Shown here in pieces: positions 38,350 through 47,540 of a stretch of 64,000 nt of DNA. Both the position numbers and the translations under genes were made by a program. Source of the DNA: Citricoccus zhacaiensis (GTDB lineage Bacteria > Actinomycetota > Actinomycetes > Actinomycetales > Micrococcaceae); contig NZ_BMLQ01000008.1 of assembly GCF_014645315.1 (NCBI RefSeq), forward strand, positions 62,001-126,000, given 5' to 3'. Position 1 is the first letter of the stretch. Each line of letters opens with the position of its first letter. The notes below the pieces were generated by a model. The model saw nothing but the letters and a program-made list of their open reading frames with translations, was not told the origin of the DNA and did no database searches.

Positions 38350-38693
38350 TGGCGGCCGGTCAGCGCGTGTGCGCCGTCGCGGAGATCGGCGCCGAGGAGG
38401 CCAAGCGGTTCACGGTCGACGGCATCGACGTCGCCGTGGTCCGGGCCTCCGACGGCTCGCTCCATGCGGTCAATGACATCTGCTCGCACGAGGAGGTGTC
38501 CCTCTCGGACGGATTCGTCGAGGGGTGCGCCTTGGAGTGCATCGGCCACGGCTCTGCCTTCGACCTGGTCACCGGCGAGCCGAACGTGCTGCCCGCCACC
38601 GCCCCGGTCGCCGTCTACGCGCTGGCCGTGGAGGACGACTCCGTGTGGGTCGACACCGCCACCGTGCTGAACAGCGCCTCACTGAACTCGTAA
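38349..38693 (+). CDS. Rieske-type [2Fe-2S] protein of the suf operon
   Basis: A 114-residue soluble Rieske ferredoxin-like protein. Ligand motifs are CSH (about residues 41-43) and CIGH (about 60-63), the C-x-H...C-x2-H pattern of dioxygenase-type ferredoxins. There is no membrane anchor. Position inside the suf operon is conserved in actinobacteria and suggests electron transfer or delivery during cluster assembly, but its exact job is not established. Translation is coupled to sufD. Confidence 0.9.
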   Translation: MAAGQRVCAVAEIGAEEAKRFTVDGIDVAVVRASDGSLHAVNDICSHEEVSLSDGFVEGCALECIGHGSAFDLVTGEPNVLPATAPVAVYALAVEDDSVWVDTATVLNSASLNS

Positions 38694-38761
38694 CCAGCCC
38701 CACCAGAACTTCCGCTGAAACCTCCCGCCGGCCGACCGGCGGAACCGCAAGGAGAACACGA

Positions 38762-39526
38762 ATGTCTACCCTGGAAATCAAGGACCTGCACGTCTCCATC
38801 GAGACCGAGACCGGCCCCAAGGAGATCCTCAAGGGCGTCAGCCTGACCATCAACACCGGTGAGACCCACGCCATCATGGGCCCCAACGGCTCCGGCAAGT
38901 CCACCCTCGCCTCGACCATCGCCGGACACCCCCGGTACGAGGTCACCTCCGGCACCATCACCCTGGATGGGGAGGACGTCCTGGAGATGTCCGTGGATGA
39001 GCGGGCCCGGGCCGGCCTGTTCCTGGCCATGCAGTACCCGGTCGAGATCCCCGGTGTCACCATGACCAACTTCCTGCGCACCGCGAAGACCGCCATCGAC
39101 GGCGAGGCACCGTCCCTGCGTCACTGGACCAAGGACGTCAAGGCGGCCATGGAGAACCTGAAGATCGATCCGTCCTTCGCGGCCCGTAACGTCAACGAGG
39201 GCTTCTCCGGTGGCGAGAAGAAGCGTGTGGAGATCCTCCAGCTCGAACTCTTCAAGCCCAAGTTCGCCGTACTGGACGAGACCGATTCCGGCCTCGACGT
39301 CGACGCCCTGCGCGTGGTCTCCGAGGGCGTCAACCGCGCCCAGGACACCGGAACCATGGGCACCCTGCTGATCACCCACTACACCCGGATCCTGCAGTAC
39401 ATCAAGCCGCAGTTCGTCCACGTCTTCGTGGACGGCAAGGTCGCCGAGTCCGGCGGCGCCGAACTGGCCGACCGTCTCGAGGCCGAGGGCTACGAGCGCT
39501 TCGAGACCGCTGCAGCCGGAGCCTGA
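38762..39526 (+). CDS. sufC: Fe-S cluster assembly ATPase SufC
   Basis: A 254-residue ABC ATPase without a transmembrane partner. Walker A is GPNGSGKST near residue 40, the signature is [13 protein letters not shown], Walker B is [11 protein letters not shown], and the switch His is ITHYTR. It hydrolyses ATP to drive shape changes in the SufBC2D scaffold. The ATG at 38762 follows AAGGAG; the frame is open upstream, but conservation starts with [12 protein letters not shown]. Confidence 0.96.
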   Translation: MSTLEIKDLHVSIETETGPKEILKGVSLTINTGETHAIMGPNGSGKSTLASTIAGHPRYEVTSGTITLDGEDVLEMSVDERARAGLFLAMQYPVEIPGVTMTNFLRTAKTAIDGEAPSLRHWTKDVKAAMENLKIDPSFAARNVNEGFSGGEKKRVEILQLELFKPKFAVLDETDSGLDVDALRVVSEGVNRAQDTGTMGTLLITHYTRILQYIKPQFVHVFVDGKVAESGGAELADRLEAEGYERFETAAAGA

Positions 39527-39537
39527 GGAGTATCCCC

Positions 39538-39864
39538 ATGACCACTGAAGCACCCCAGACCGAACTGGATGACATCCGGGAGGCCCTGCACGAGGTCATG
39601 GACCCCGAGCTGGGCGTGAACATCGTGGACCTGGGCCTGCTCTACGGCATGCACTACGCCGAGGACGGCGCCCTGATCCTGGACATGACCCTGACCACTG
39701 CGGCATGCCCCTTGACGGACATGATCGAGGAGCAGATCGGCAACGAAATCGGCACCATGGTGGACGAGTGGCGCCTGAACTGGGTCTGGATGCCGCCGTG
39801 GGGTCCCGAGCGGATCACGGATGACGGCCGTGAGCAGATGCGGGCCCTCGGCTTCAACATCTGA
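39538..39864 (+). CDS. DUF59/MIP18-family metal-sulfur cluster factor (SufT-like)
   Basis: A 108-residue protein of the DUF59 (PaaD/SufT) family. The signature is DPELGVNIVDLGLLYG at about 22-37 and TLTTAACPLTD, with its conserved Cys, near 55-65. Family members help mature Fe-S proteins. It is the last gene of the suf operon, 11 bases after sufC. The cysteine desulphurase SufS and the SufU scaffold, often found between sufC and this gene, are absent here and must be encoded elsewhere. Confidence 0.9.
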   Translation: MTTEAPQTELDDIREALHEVMDPELGVNIVDLGLLYGMHYAEDGALILDMTLTTAACPLTDMIEEQIGNEIGTMVDEWRLNWVWMPPWGPERITDDGREQMRALGFNI

Positions 39865-39888
39865 TCCACCGTCTGACCCGATGCGTCG

Positions 39889-39957
39889 GAGAATCCCGGT
39901 CATCCTGAACTTTCCCGAGAATTATCAACGGGAATCCTCAGGATGGCCGGGATTCTC
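39889..39957. terminator. Long bidirectional terminator hairpin after the suf operon
   Basis: A 20-bp stem (39889-39908 with 39938-39957, one G-U pair) encloses a second 6-bp stem (39912-39917 with 39929-39934). It follows the suf operon stop by 25 bases. It also covers the stop and last codons of the convergent ECF transmembrane gene, so it can serve both directions. Confidence 0.85.
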
Positions 39958-40600
39958 TTGTCTCGCCGTGGTCCCCGGGCAGCCCGCGAGCAGCCAGGGC
40001 CTCACCGGTGGCGCGGGCGTGTCCCACGGTTGCCACCAGCACCGGTCCCATGAGCCGTACCGGTCCACGCCGCAACCCGCGCGAAGCCAGGGCCTCGGCA
40101 TTGCGACGGACCGCACCACCGACCCAGGGGATGGACCGGATCATCACGTTGACCGCCAGGGCCGCCGCCTCGGGGTTGACACCGACCGGGCGCAGGACGC
40201 CGAAGAACCGCTCCAGCCCGTCCAGCAGTTCCGTGCCCGGGGTGGTGATCACCAGCAACCGTGCTGCGGCCAGGGCACCGAACACCGCGGCCACCACCAC
40301 GAGGGCCGGCCCGAGCGCCTCGAGGGGCGGGGCCGGCGTCGGGCCCCAGATCCCGGAGATGAAGCGCGCGATCCCGGCGAACAGCAGCAGGGGCCAGCCG
40401 CGGCGCCACGGCGCGAGGAACTCGCGGGGGAGTGAGGCCGCCAGGTAGAGGGCGAGGACCACCACCAGGGTCACACCGACCACCAGCGGCTGACGCCAGA
40501 AGACGAGGACGGCCGAGAGGGCCAGCAGCACAGCATACTTGGCCCATAGCGGGCAGCGGTGCACCGCGGTATGACCGGGCCGGTAGTCCAGCAGGTTCAC
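39938..40600 (-). CDS. bioN: ECF transporter transmembrane component (BioN/EcfT)
   Basis: A 220-residue membrane protein with about five hydrophobic helices. Two Ala-Arg-Gly type coupling motifs (ALASRGLRR and ALAARGL) near the C-terminus bind the ATPase, as in EcfT/CbiQ/BioN. The GTG at 40600 overlaps the ATPase stop (GTGA). It completes bioY-bioM-bioN, so it should be the scaffold of a biotin importer. Its last codons lie inside a terminator hairpin. Confidence 0.88.
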   Translation of the reverse strand: MNLLDYRPGHTAVHRCPLWAKYAVLLALSAVLVFWRQPLVVGVTLVVVLALYLAASLPREFLAPWRRGWPLLLFAGIARFISGIWGPTPAPPLEALGPALVVVAAVFGALAAARLLVITTPGTELLDGLERFFGVLRPVGVNPEAAALAVNVMIRSIPWVGGAVRRNAEALASRGLRRGPVRLMGPVLVATVGHARATGEALAARGLPGDHGETRESRPS

Positions 40601-41469
40601 AGCTGTCCCGTCCCCGTGTTCCGGCCCGTCCCCGTGTCCCGGCCGCCCCTGCGGCCTCGGCGGGCCAGGACGTCCGTGCGGTACCACTGAACGGCCTCCG
40701 GGCCGGTGGCGTCGTGGACGATGTGCCCGTCGGCGATGACGAGGCACCGGTCCGCCTGGGCGGCGAAGTCGAGGTCATGGGTGGTGAATACGACCTGCTC
40801 ACACCGGCCGGATCCCGGCAGGGACAGCAGGAGCTCCTGGACCTCGAGGGTCCACTCCAGATCCAGCAGGGTGGTGGGTTCGTCGGCCACCAGAAGGACG
40901 GGGTCAGTGGCCAGTACGGAGGCCAGGGCCAGGCGCTGGCGCTGCCCGCCGGAGAGGTCGTAGATGCTGCGGTGCCCCAGGCCGCCGAGGCCGTGATCCT
41001 GCAGCAGGCGCTCGGCAGCCGCCCTTCGTTCCGGGCGGTGCCGGTGCGTGCGCCGCAGCGAAAGCTCGATGTCCTCGCCGGCGGTGGGCATCACCAGCTG
41101 GACGAGGGGGTCGGTGAAGACGAATCCCGTCCGCGCGCGGACGGCCGTGGTCTCCGCGGCCGTGTCCAGGCCGTGCACGCGCACGCTGCCCGCAGCAGGC
41201 AGGACCAGGCCGTTGAGCAGGCGAATGAGCGTCGACTTCCCCGAGCCGTTGGCCCCGATCACCGCGACCGTGGGTTCGGAGGCGACCAGGTCCACTGGGC
41301 CCAGGACGCGGACGGTGCCGGCCTCTGAACCGGCCGACTGACCGGGACCCGGCGCGGCCCCGGGGACATCCACCACGGCGGCCCGCAGCTCCAGGCCGGA
41401 GGCTGTTCCGCCGCTGCCGGGCCGGCCGGGGGTGATGCTGTCGCGGTGCTGTGTGATGGAGGACTCCAC
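40597..41469 (-). CDS. bioM: ECF transporter ATP-binding protein (BioM)
   Basis: A 290-residue ABC ATPase. Walker A is GANGSGKST, signature DLSGGQRQRLALA, Walker B LLVADEPTTLLD, switch His TTHDLD. Adjacent BioY and BioN assign it to biotin uptake. The first 40 residues are Pro/Gly-rich. The C-terminal tail (RDTGTGRNTGTG) comes from a near-perfect 18-base duplication at about 40605-40642. The ATG is 5 bases after bioY. Confidence 0.88.
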   Translation of the reverse strand: MESSITQHRDSITPGRPGSGGTASGLELRAAVVDVPGAAPGPGQSAGSEAGTVRVLGPVDLVASEPTVAVIGANGSGKSTLIRLLNGLVLPAAGSVRVHGLDTAAETTAVRARTGFVFTDPLVQLVMPTAGEDIELSLRRTHRHRPERRAAAERLLQDHGLGGLGHRSIYDLSGGQRQRLALASVLATDPVLLVADEPTTLLDLEWTLEVQELLLSLPGSGRCEQVVFTTHDLDFAAQADRCLVIADGHIVHDATGPEAVQWYRTDVLARRGRRGGRDTGTGRNTGTGQL

Positions 41470-41474
41470 GCCGC

Positions 41475-42131
41475 TCAGAAACGCCGGAGGGCCAGGGCCG
41501 GGAAGGCCCGGATCACCGTGGCGGCCACGGCGGTGGCGAGCAGGTTCTTGATGACGTCACCGGGCCAGAACACCATGTCCGCCGCCAGGGCCGTCGGCAG
41601 GTCCAAGTCGAGTGCGAGCATCATCCCGCCGATGCCCATGGGGTGGATGAACACGAAGGATCCCACCATGGCCGAGAGCCAGACCAGGGCCCACCAGCCG
41701 AAGCCGATCCGTCCGGCGGCCACGTCAGCGCCCCGGGCAGCACGCTGGGCGGCGGCGGCCTGGCCACGTTTCAGGACCAGGGTCGAGAGGGCACCGGTCA
41801 AGGCGGCTGCGAAGGGAAACGCCAGCAGATAGCCGCCCGAGGGGCCGGCGAGCACACCGAAGCCGGCGTTGAAGCCGGACAGCACCGGCAGTCCCACCAG
41901 GCCCACCACCACGTACAAGGCCACGGAGAGGAAGCCGAGCCGCGCCCCGAGGATGAGCCCGGTCAGCATGACGGCGAAGGTCTGCAGGGTGATCGGCACG
42001 CCGAACCCACCCACAGGAATCGGCGGGAGCATGGCGCACACGGCGATCAGGGCGGCGAAGACGCCGGCGAGCGCCACCTGCGCGGGAACGGCCAGTGGCT
42101 TGCGGCCGGCAACGGGAACGGACTGGCTCAC
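41475..42131 (-). CDS. bioY: Biotin ECF transporter substrate-binding protein BioY
   Basis: A 218-residue membrane protein with six hydrophobic helices. The conserved PIPVGGFGVPITLQTFAVML loop, GARLGFLSVALYVVVGLVGLP and GPSGGYLLAFPFAA are classic BioY. It binds biotin at the outer face and hands it to BioMN. The GTG at 42131 is chosen because GAGGAG lies 6-7 bases upstream; the longer frame runs into low-complexity sequence. Confidence 0.93.
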   Translation of the reverse strand: MSQSVPVAGRKPLAVPAQVALAGVFAALIAVCAMLPPIPVGGFGVPITLQTFAVMLTGLILGARLGFLSVALYVVVGLVGLPVLSGFNAGFGVLAGPSGGYLLAFPFAAALTGALSTLVLKRGQAAAAQRAARGADVAAGRIGFGWWALVWLSAMVGSFVFIHPMGIGGMMLALDLDLPTALAADMVFWPGDVIKNLLATAVAATVIRAFPALALRRF

Positions 42132-42281
42132 GGTGGACTCCTCGGAGGCGATGGGATGGTGGTGGAATGGCGGTGGAATGGTGATGCAGGTGGTGGGCAT
42201 CCCGGTTTGGACGGCGACGGTAGACTTGGCGGGTTCCGCCAGCCCTGCCGGACAGTCTATTCACCTCAAGGAGTCCCTCCC

Positions 42282-43880
42282 GTGCTTGCCGTCACAGACC
42301 TCGAACTTCGCGTGGGGGCCCGGCTGCTCATGGACGGGGTCACCTTCAAGGTGGACAAGGGGGACAAGGTCGGCCTGGTCGGGCGCAATGGTGCCGGCAA
42401 GACCACCCTGACGAAGGTCCTGGCCGGCGGCGGCCTCCCTGCCGGGGGCAATGTGACCCGTCGCGGCACGGTCGGCTACCTCCCCCAGGATCCCAAGGTC
42501 GAGGACATGGACCAGACGGCGCGGGACCGCATCCTCTCAGCCCGGTCACTGGACCAGATCATCCGCCGCATGCGCCAGGCGGAGGACGATATGGCCAATG
42601 CAGATGACGCGATCCGCGAGAAGGCCATGAACCGCTACGGCCGGCTCGAAGCGGAATTCACGACGTCGGGCGGGTACGCCGCGGAGTCGGAGGCCGCCAC
42701 GATCTGTGCGAACCTCGGCCTGCCGGACCGCATCCTCGACCAGCCCCTGCACACCCTCTCGGGCGGCCAGCGGCGCCGCGTGGAACTGGCGCGGATCCTC
42801 TTCTCCGACGCTGACATCTTGCTCCTGGACGAGCCCACCAACCACCTGGACCACGACTCGATCGTGTGGCTGCGTGACTTCCTCAAGGCGTACCCGGGCG
42901 GCTTCATCGTCATCAGCCACGACGTGGACCTCATGGAGATGACCGTGAACAAGGTGCTGTACCTGGATGCCAACCGCCAGGTGATCGACACGTACAACAT
43001 GGGCTGGAAGAACTACCTGCTGCAGCGTGAACAGGACCAGGCCCGCCGCAAGCGTGAGTACTCCAATGCCGAGAAGAAGGCCACGCACCTGATGGAGCAG
43101 GCCAACAAGATGCGCGCCAAGGCGACGAAGGCGGTGGCCGCTCAGAGCATGATCAAGCGGGCCGAACGCATGATGAAGGGGCTGGAGGGGGAGCGGGCCG
43201 CAGACAAGGTCGCCGCGATCCGCTTCCCGGAGCCCGCCAAGTGCGGCAAGACCCCTCTCAAGGCGGAGGACCTCTCCAAGTCCTATGGATCCCTGGAGAT
43301 CTTCTCCGGGGTGGACCTGGCGATCGACCGCGGTTCCCGCGTGGTGATCCTCGGGTTCAACGGGGCCGGAAAGACCACCCTGCTGCGGATGCTCGCCGGA
43401 GTGGACCAGCCGGACACCGGCGAGGTCATCGCCGGGCACGGGCTCAAGCTCGGCTACTACGCCCAGGAGCATGAGACCTTGGACACCGACCGCTCCGTAC
43501 TGGAGAACATGAAGACCGCCGCTCCGGACCTGGCGGACACCGAGGTGCGCAACGTCCTCGGCTCGTTCCTGTTCCAGGGCGACGACGTGGCCAAGCCGGC
43601 CGGTGTGCTCTCCGGCGGTGAGAAGACCCGGCTGGCCCTGGCCACCCTCGTGGCCTCCAGCGCCAACGTCCTGTTGCTGGACGAGCCGACCAACAACCTG
43701 GATCCGGCCTCACGCCAGGAGATCCTCAACGCCCTGCGCACCTATGAGGGCGCCGTGGTGCTGGTGACTCACGATGAGGGAGCCGTGGAGGCCCTCGACC
43801 CGGAGCGGGTGGTGCTGCTGCCGGACGGCGTGGAGGACCACTGGAACAGCACCTACCAGGACCTCATCACCCTGGCCTGA
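42282..43880 (+). CDS. ABC-F family ATPase
   Basis: A 532-residue soluble protein with two ABC domains and no membrane segment. Walker A motifs are GRNGAGKTT and GFNGAGKTT, and signatures are LSGGQRRRVELAR and LSGGEKTRLALA. An arginine/lysine-rich linker of about 80 residues joins them, as in ABC-F proteins. These act on the ribosome, either in translation control (EttA-like) or antibiotic protection. Length and linker resemble the housekeeping actinobacterial group rather than a resistance factor, but this is not certain. GTG start at 42282 after AAGGAG. It is divergent from bioY. Confidence 0.92.
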   Translation: MLAVTDLELRVGARLLMDGVTFKVDKGDKVGLVGRNGAGKTTLTKVLAGGGLPAGGNVTRRGTVGYLPQDPKVEDMDQTARDRILSARSLDQIIRRMRQAEDDMANADDAIREKAMNRYGRLEAEFTTSGGYAAESEAATICANLGLPDRILDQPLHTLSGGQRRRVELARILFSDADILLLDEPTNHLDHDSIVWLRDFLKAYPGGFIVISHDVDLMEMTVNKVLYLDANRQVIDTYNMGWKNYLLQREQDQARRKREYSNAEKKATHLMEQANKMRAKATKAVAAQSMIKRAERMMKGLEGERAADKVAAIRFPEPAKCGKTPLKAEDLSKSYGSLEIFSGVDLAIDRGSRVVILGFNGAGKTTLLRMLAGVDQPDTGEVIAGHGLKLGYYAQEHETLDTDRSVLENMKTAAPDLADTEVRNVLGSFLFQGDDVAKPAGVLSGGEKTRLALATLVASSANVLLLDEPTNNLDPASRQEILNALRTYEGAVVLVTHDEGAVEALDPERVVLLPDGVEDHWNSTYQDLITLA

Positions 43881-43906
43881 GTGCTTGCGCGCCCTGTGAC
43901 TCCGCC

Positions 43907-44932
43907 CTACCGGCGGGCCTCCGCCTCGTCCAGCAATGCGTCCTCGGCCTCCTCGTCGGTGAGCTGACCGTTGCGGCGCCGGACCGGCTTGCGCTTCGGG
44001 GCGCGGTAGGCGGACAGGTAGCCCTGCTCCTCGGTCAATCCCAGTTCGCGGTCGTCACGGTCGTTCACGGCCCGCTGCCGGCCCATGTAGCCCCACACGA
44101 TGAAGCTCATCAGTCCGAAGAGGAACCACTGGAGTGAGTAGGACAGGTGCGGCCCCTCATCCAGGGTTGGCGGCACCAGGGTTTGGGGTCGGCTCACCGG
44201 AGCGGGGTCCTCCTCGACCATCTCGCCATAGGCGGTGTCCGAGAGCGGATAGCCGACGGACTCTTCGAGGGCGACCAGGTCGATCGAGGCCAACTGCCCT
44301 TCCGGGGCGTCCCGCTCGAGAGTGGGCTCGCCGGGCCTGGTGCGGACCACCACGGTGGCCTCGCCCTCGGGGGGTGCGGGGACGACGTCGGGCCAGCCGG
44401 CGGTGTTGCCGATGGGCAGCCACCCGCGGTTGACCGCGATGATGTCCCCGGTGTCTGCCTGGAACGGGACGATGACCTCGTATCCGGGCTTGCCGGCCTT
44501 CGGGCGATTGCGCACGATCTGGGTGTCCTCCGCCAGGTACTCGCCGGTCATCTCCACCGGGGTCCATTCGCGGGGGGCCTCGAACGCCGTGAAGAGGTCC
44601 TCGTTGCCGGCCAGCGGAACGGGCGCGTCGTCGTAGTTCTCCAGGACCTTGTTGATCTCGGTGACGGCCTCCATGCGGCGGTCCATCTGCCATTGGCCGA
44701 GCAGGGCGCAGGCCACGGAGAAGATGGCGCAGAATGCCAGCCCGCCGAGCCACTGGGGGGATAGCAGGAAACGGAAGTCGAGCCGGGCACGTTTCTGTCC
44801 CGGACGGCCGGAACCGGCCTGCGGGCTGCTCTCGGAAGGCTCGGATCGCCCGGCATTCCCGGCACGCTGGTCTGGGCCTGGGCCTGGGCCTGGGCCTGTG
44901 CCGGTGACGCGGTCGTTGTTCGTCTGGGTCAT
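43907..44932 (-). CDS. SURF1 family protein (cytochrome oxidase assembly)
   Basis: A 341-residue protein with the SURF1 layout: a helix near residues 58-78 ending in GQWQMDRR, a large outside domain (VNRGWLP, with conserved Trp and Gly), and a second helix near 270-290 (LQWFLFGLMSFIVWGYMG). It assists haem A insertion into cytochrome c oxidase, in line with ctaA and ctaB in the window. The Gly-Pro-rich N-terminus is encoded by a 6-base tandem repeat. ATG at 44932 overlaps the small gene upstream by 4 bases. Confidence 0.92.
   Translation of the reverse strand: MTQTNNDRVTGTGPGPGPGPDQRAGNAGRSEPSESSPQAGSGRPGQKRARLDFRFLLSPQWLGGLAFCAIFSVACALLGQWQMDRRMEAVTEINKVLENYDDAPVPLAGNEDLFTAFEAPREWTPVEMTGEYLAEDTQIVRNRPKAGKPGYEVIVPFQADTGDIIAVNRGWLPIGNTAGWPDVVPAPPEGEATVVVRTRPGEPTLERDAPEGQLASIDLVALEESVGYPLSDTAYGEMVEEDPAPVSRPQTLVPPTLDEGPHLSYSLQWFLFGLMSFIVWGYMGRQRAVNDRDDRELGLTEEQGYLSAYRAPKRKPVRRRNGQLTDEEAEDALLDEAEARR
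44872..44895. repeat. 6-bp tandem repeat in the SURF1 gene
   Basis: CTGGGC is repeated four times, followed by a degenerate unit. It encodes alternating Gly-Pro near residues 13-19 of SURF1. Changes of copy number would keep frame and alter only the length of the cytosolic tail. Confidence 0.85.
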
Positions 44933-45261
44933 GAATCCTTCTCGCGGGTGTCAGTACCGTTGGATGCCAGGGGCAGTACGTCCCTCAACAGTCCGCGGGA
45001 CTGCAGGTAGTCGGCCAGCCAGTGCTGATGGTCCTCGCAGGCCAGCCACGTCTTGCGCCGCTCGGGGGCGTGGATCCGAGGGTTGTTCCATTCCAGGCGC
45101 CAGGCCGCCAGGTGCCCGCAGCCCTTGCGGGAGCAGACCTGCTGGTCCGCCGCTGAGGCGCTGCGCGCCTCGGTTCCCGACGACGGCCGGCCAGCGGGTG
45201 CGGACGGCGCCGGTGCCGGATTGGTGCCGTCCAGGGCACCGAGGAGGTCATCGTGGCTCAT
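44929..45261 (-). CDS. Small actinobacterial protein with a Cys/His cluster, unknown function
   Basis: A 110-residue soluble protein. After a 35-residue Ala/Pro-rich start it has CSRKGCGHLAAWRLEWN and CEDHQHWLADYL. The spacing C-x4-C...C-x2-H looks like a metal-binding site. Homologues are common in actinobacteria and are sometimes labelled acetone carboxylase, a label with no support here because the motif and size do not fit. It overlaps SURF1 by 4 bases and the DUF3099 gene by 4 bases, so the three are one operon. A link to cytochrome oxidase assembly is only a guess from context. Confidence 0.8.
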   Translation of the reverse strand: MSHDDLLGALDGTNPAPAPSAPAGRPSSGTEARSASAADQQVCSRKGCGHLAAWRLEWNNPRIHAPERRKTWLACEDHQHWLADYLQSRGLLRDVLPLASNGTDTREKDS

Positions 45262-45743
45262 GCGGCCCTGTCGTCGTGCTCGTGATGCGTCCCGTGCTGA
45301 TTCTGCGGACCCTCTGGGTCAGGCAGGTCATGCGGGTCACGCAGGTTGCTCTCCGGTCTCGGGCCGCCGTCCACGGTCTCACCCAGGAGGGTCTCGGGGC
45401 CGGCGGTCAGCTCGAGCCGGGTGCCGAGCTGCGGGGTGCCCGCAGGCGCCGGAGGAACCGCGTCCAGCACCTGACCGTTGGACACGGCTCCGTTGTTGGC
45501 CAGCATCACGGCGATGTAGGGCAACACGATGGCCGCGATGAAGAGCACGATCTGCACCCAGCCGGTGGTGAAGAAGGCCCCGACGAAACAGGCCGTCCGG
45601 ATTCCCATCTGCCACGCGTAGCGGACGAATCGGGCGTCCCGGTCCACGTGTCCGGCCTCCGGGGCACTGGTGATGCGCTGGACATAGTCATCACGGCCCG
45701 CGTGCCCGGCCTGCGGGCCGGTCTGGACGTGACGGGTGGACAT
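45258..45743 (-). CDS. DUF3099 family membrane protein
   Basis: A 161-residue protein. Residues of about 20-45 (VQRITSAPE, DARFVRYAWQMGIR) and two hydrophobic helices (about 46-62 and 66-85) match DUF3099, an actinobacterial family of unknown role. The tail is polar and acidic, with many His and Asp. The ATG at 45743 follows GCAGGAGAG, so the TTG five codons upstream is rejected. It begins the DUF3099-Cys/His-SURF1 operon. Confidence 0.85.
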   Translation of the reverse strand: MSTRHVQTGPQAGHAGRDDYVQRITSAPEAGHVDRDARFVRYAWQMGIRTACFVGAFFTTGWVQIVLFIAAIVLPYIAVMLANNGAVSNGQVLDAVPPAPAGTPQLGTRLELTAGPETLLGETVDGGPRPESNLRDPHDLPDPEGPQNQHGTHHEHDDRAA

Positions 45744-45825
45744 GGGGCTCTCCTGCAATACTGTGCGCTGGCACGGCGACCGTCCAGCGGGGTTTCGGTT
45801 CCGTCCATTGTCCCACTTTCCGCCC

Positions 45826-45831
45826 TAGAGT
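45826..45831 (+). promoter_or_regulatory. -10-like element of the fabG operon
   Basis: TAGAGT lies 68 bases before the fabG ATG, implying a leader of about 60 nt that ends in an AGGAGGA ribosome site. No convincing -35. Confidence 0.4.
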
Positions 45832-45854
45832 GGATGACCGGAGAAGTGATCTGA

Positions 45855-46661
<807 letters not shown>

Positions 46662-46666
46662 TTCCC

Positions 46667-47506
46667 ATGACTTCTGAGACTTCTGATAACTCCGTGCACG
46701 CAGCAGGACGCGACTCCACTCCGGCCATCGCCCAGGACCTGGCCGGCAAGGGCGTCATCGTCACCGGATCCAGCCGGGGTGTGGGCGCGGACACCGCCCA
46801 GCTGCTCGCCGCCCGCGGGGCCGGCGTCATCGTCAACTACCGCCAGAAGGCGCCCCGCGCCAACAAAGTGGTGGGCGCCATCGAGGCGGCAGGCGGCCGT
46901 GCCGTGGCCGTGGGCGCGGACATCACCACCGCCGAGGGCCGCAAGGCCATGGTGGACGCCGCCGTCGAGGCCTTCGGGTCCCTGGACATCCTGGTGCTCA
47001 ACGCCTCCGGCGGCATGGAGACCTCGATGGGCGAGGACTACGCCACCGTGCTGAACCGTGACTCCCAGCTGGCCATGCTCGAGACCGCACTCGAGGTCAT
47101 GCCGTCCGGCGGCCAGGTGGTCTTCGTCACGAGCCACCAGGCACACTTCATCGACTCCGTCCCCACCATGGACGCCTACGTCCCGGTGGCCCGGTCCAAG
47201 CGTGCCGGTGAGGTCGCCCTGCGCGAGCGGATTCCGGTATTGCAGGATCGGGGCATCGGCTTCGTGGTGGTGTCCGGGGACATGATCGAGGGGACCATCA
47301 CGGCCACCATGCTCAACCGTGCCGAGCCCGGTGCCCTCGAGGCCCGCCGCGAGGCCGCCGGCAAGCTCTACTCGGTGGCCGAGTTCGCAGCGGAGATCGC
47401 CGCTGTGGTGGGTTCTGCCGGCCGGGATCTGCCGGTCGGCCACACCGAGTACGTCGGCGGCGCCCAGGACTTCCTCGACGTGGCCGGAGACCCCGACCAC
47501 CGCTAG
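46667..47506 (+). CDS. SDR family oxidoreductase with atypical active site
   Basis: A 279-residue Rossmann protein. TGSSRGVG (33-40) is the cofactor motif and NASG (112-115) replaces NAG. Around the active site the sequence is YVPVARSK: Tyr171 is followed by Lys178, seven residues on rather than four, so the standard YxxxK pair is absent. A serine (VTSHQAHF, about 156) is present. It could be an enoyl reductase-like or altered-function SDR. ATG at 46667 is 5 bases after fabG, so the two are co-translated. Substrate unknown; the fabG neighbour suggests acyl chains. Confidence 0.85.
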   Translation: MTSETSDNSVHAAGRDSTPAIAQDLAGKGVIVTGSSRGVGADTAQLLAARGAGVIVNYRQKAPRANKVVGAIEAAGGRAVAVGADITTAEGRKAMVDAAVEAFGSLDILVLNASGGMETSMGEDYATVLNRDSQLAMLETALEVMPSGGQVVFVTSHQAHFIDSVPTMDAYVPVARSKRAGEVALRERIPVLQDRGIGFVVVSGDMIEGTITATMLNRAEPGALEARREAAGKLYSVAEFAAEIAAVVGSAGRDLPVGHTEYVGGAQDFLDVAGDPDHR

Positions 47507-47509
47507 ACA

Positions 47510-47540
47510 ACAGAGGGCTTTCAGGACAGAGGGCTTTCAG
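47510..47540. repeat. Two adjacent copies of a 15-bp direct repeat
   Basis: ACAGAGGGCTTTCAG occurs at 47510-47524 and again at 47526-47540, one base apart, right after the SDR stop. The second copy runs into the left arm of the hairpin that follows. Confidence 0.85.

Noticed and set aside
40605-40642. Short duplicated stretch considered as a repeat array or CRISPR
   Set aside because: Only two 18-base copies, inside the end of the bioM coding region; no spacers.
44929-45261. Label of acetone carboxylase for the Cys/His protein
   Set aside because: Size and motifs do not fit any acetone carboxylase subunit.
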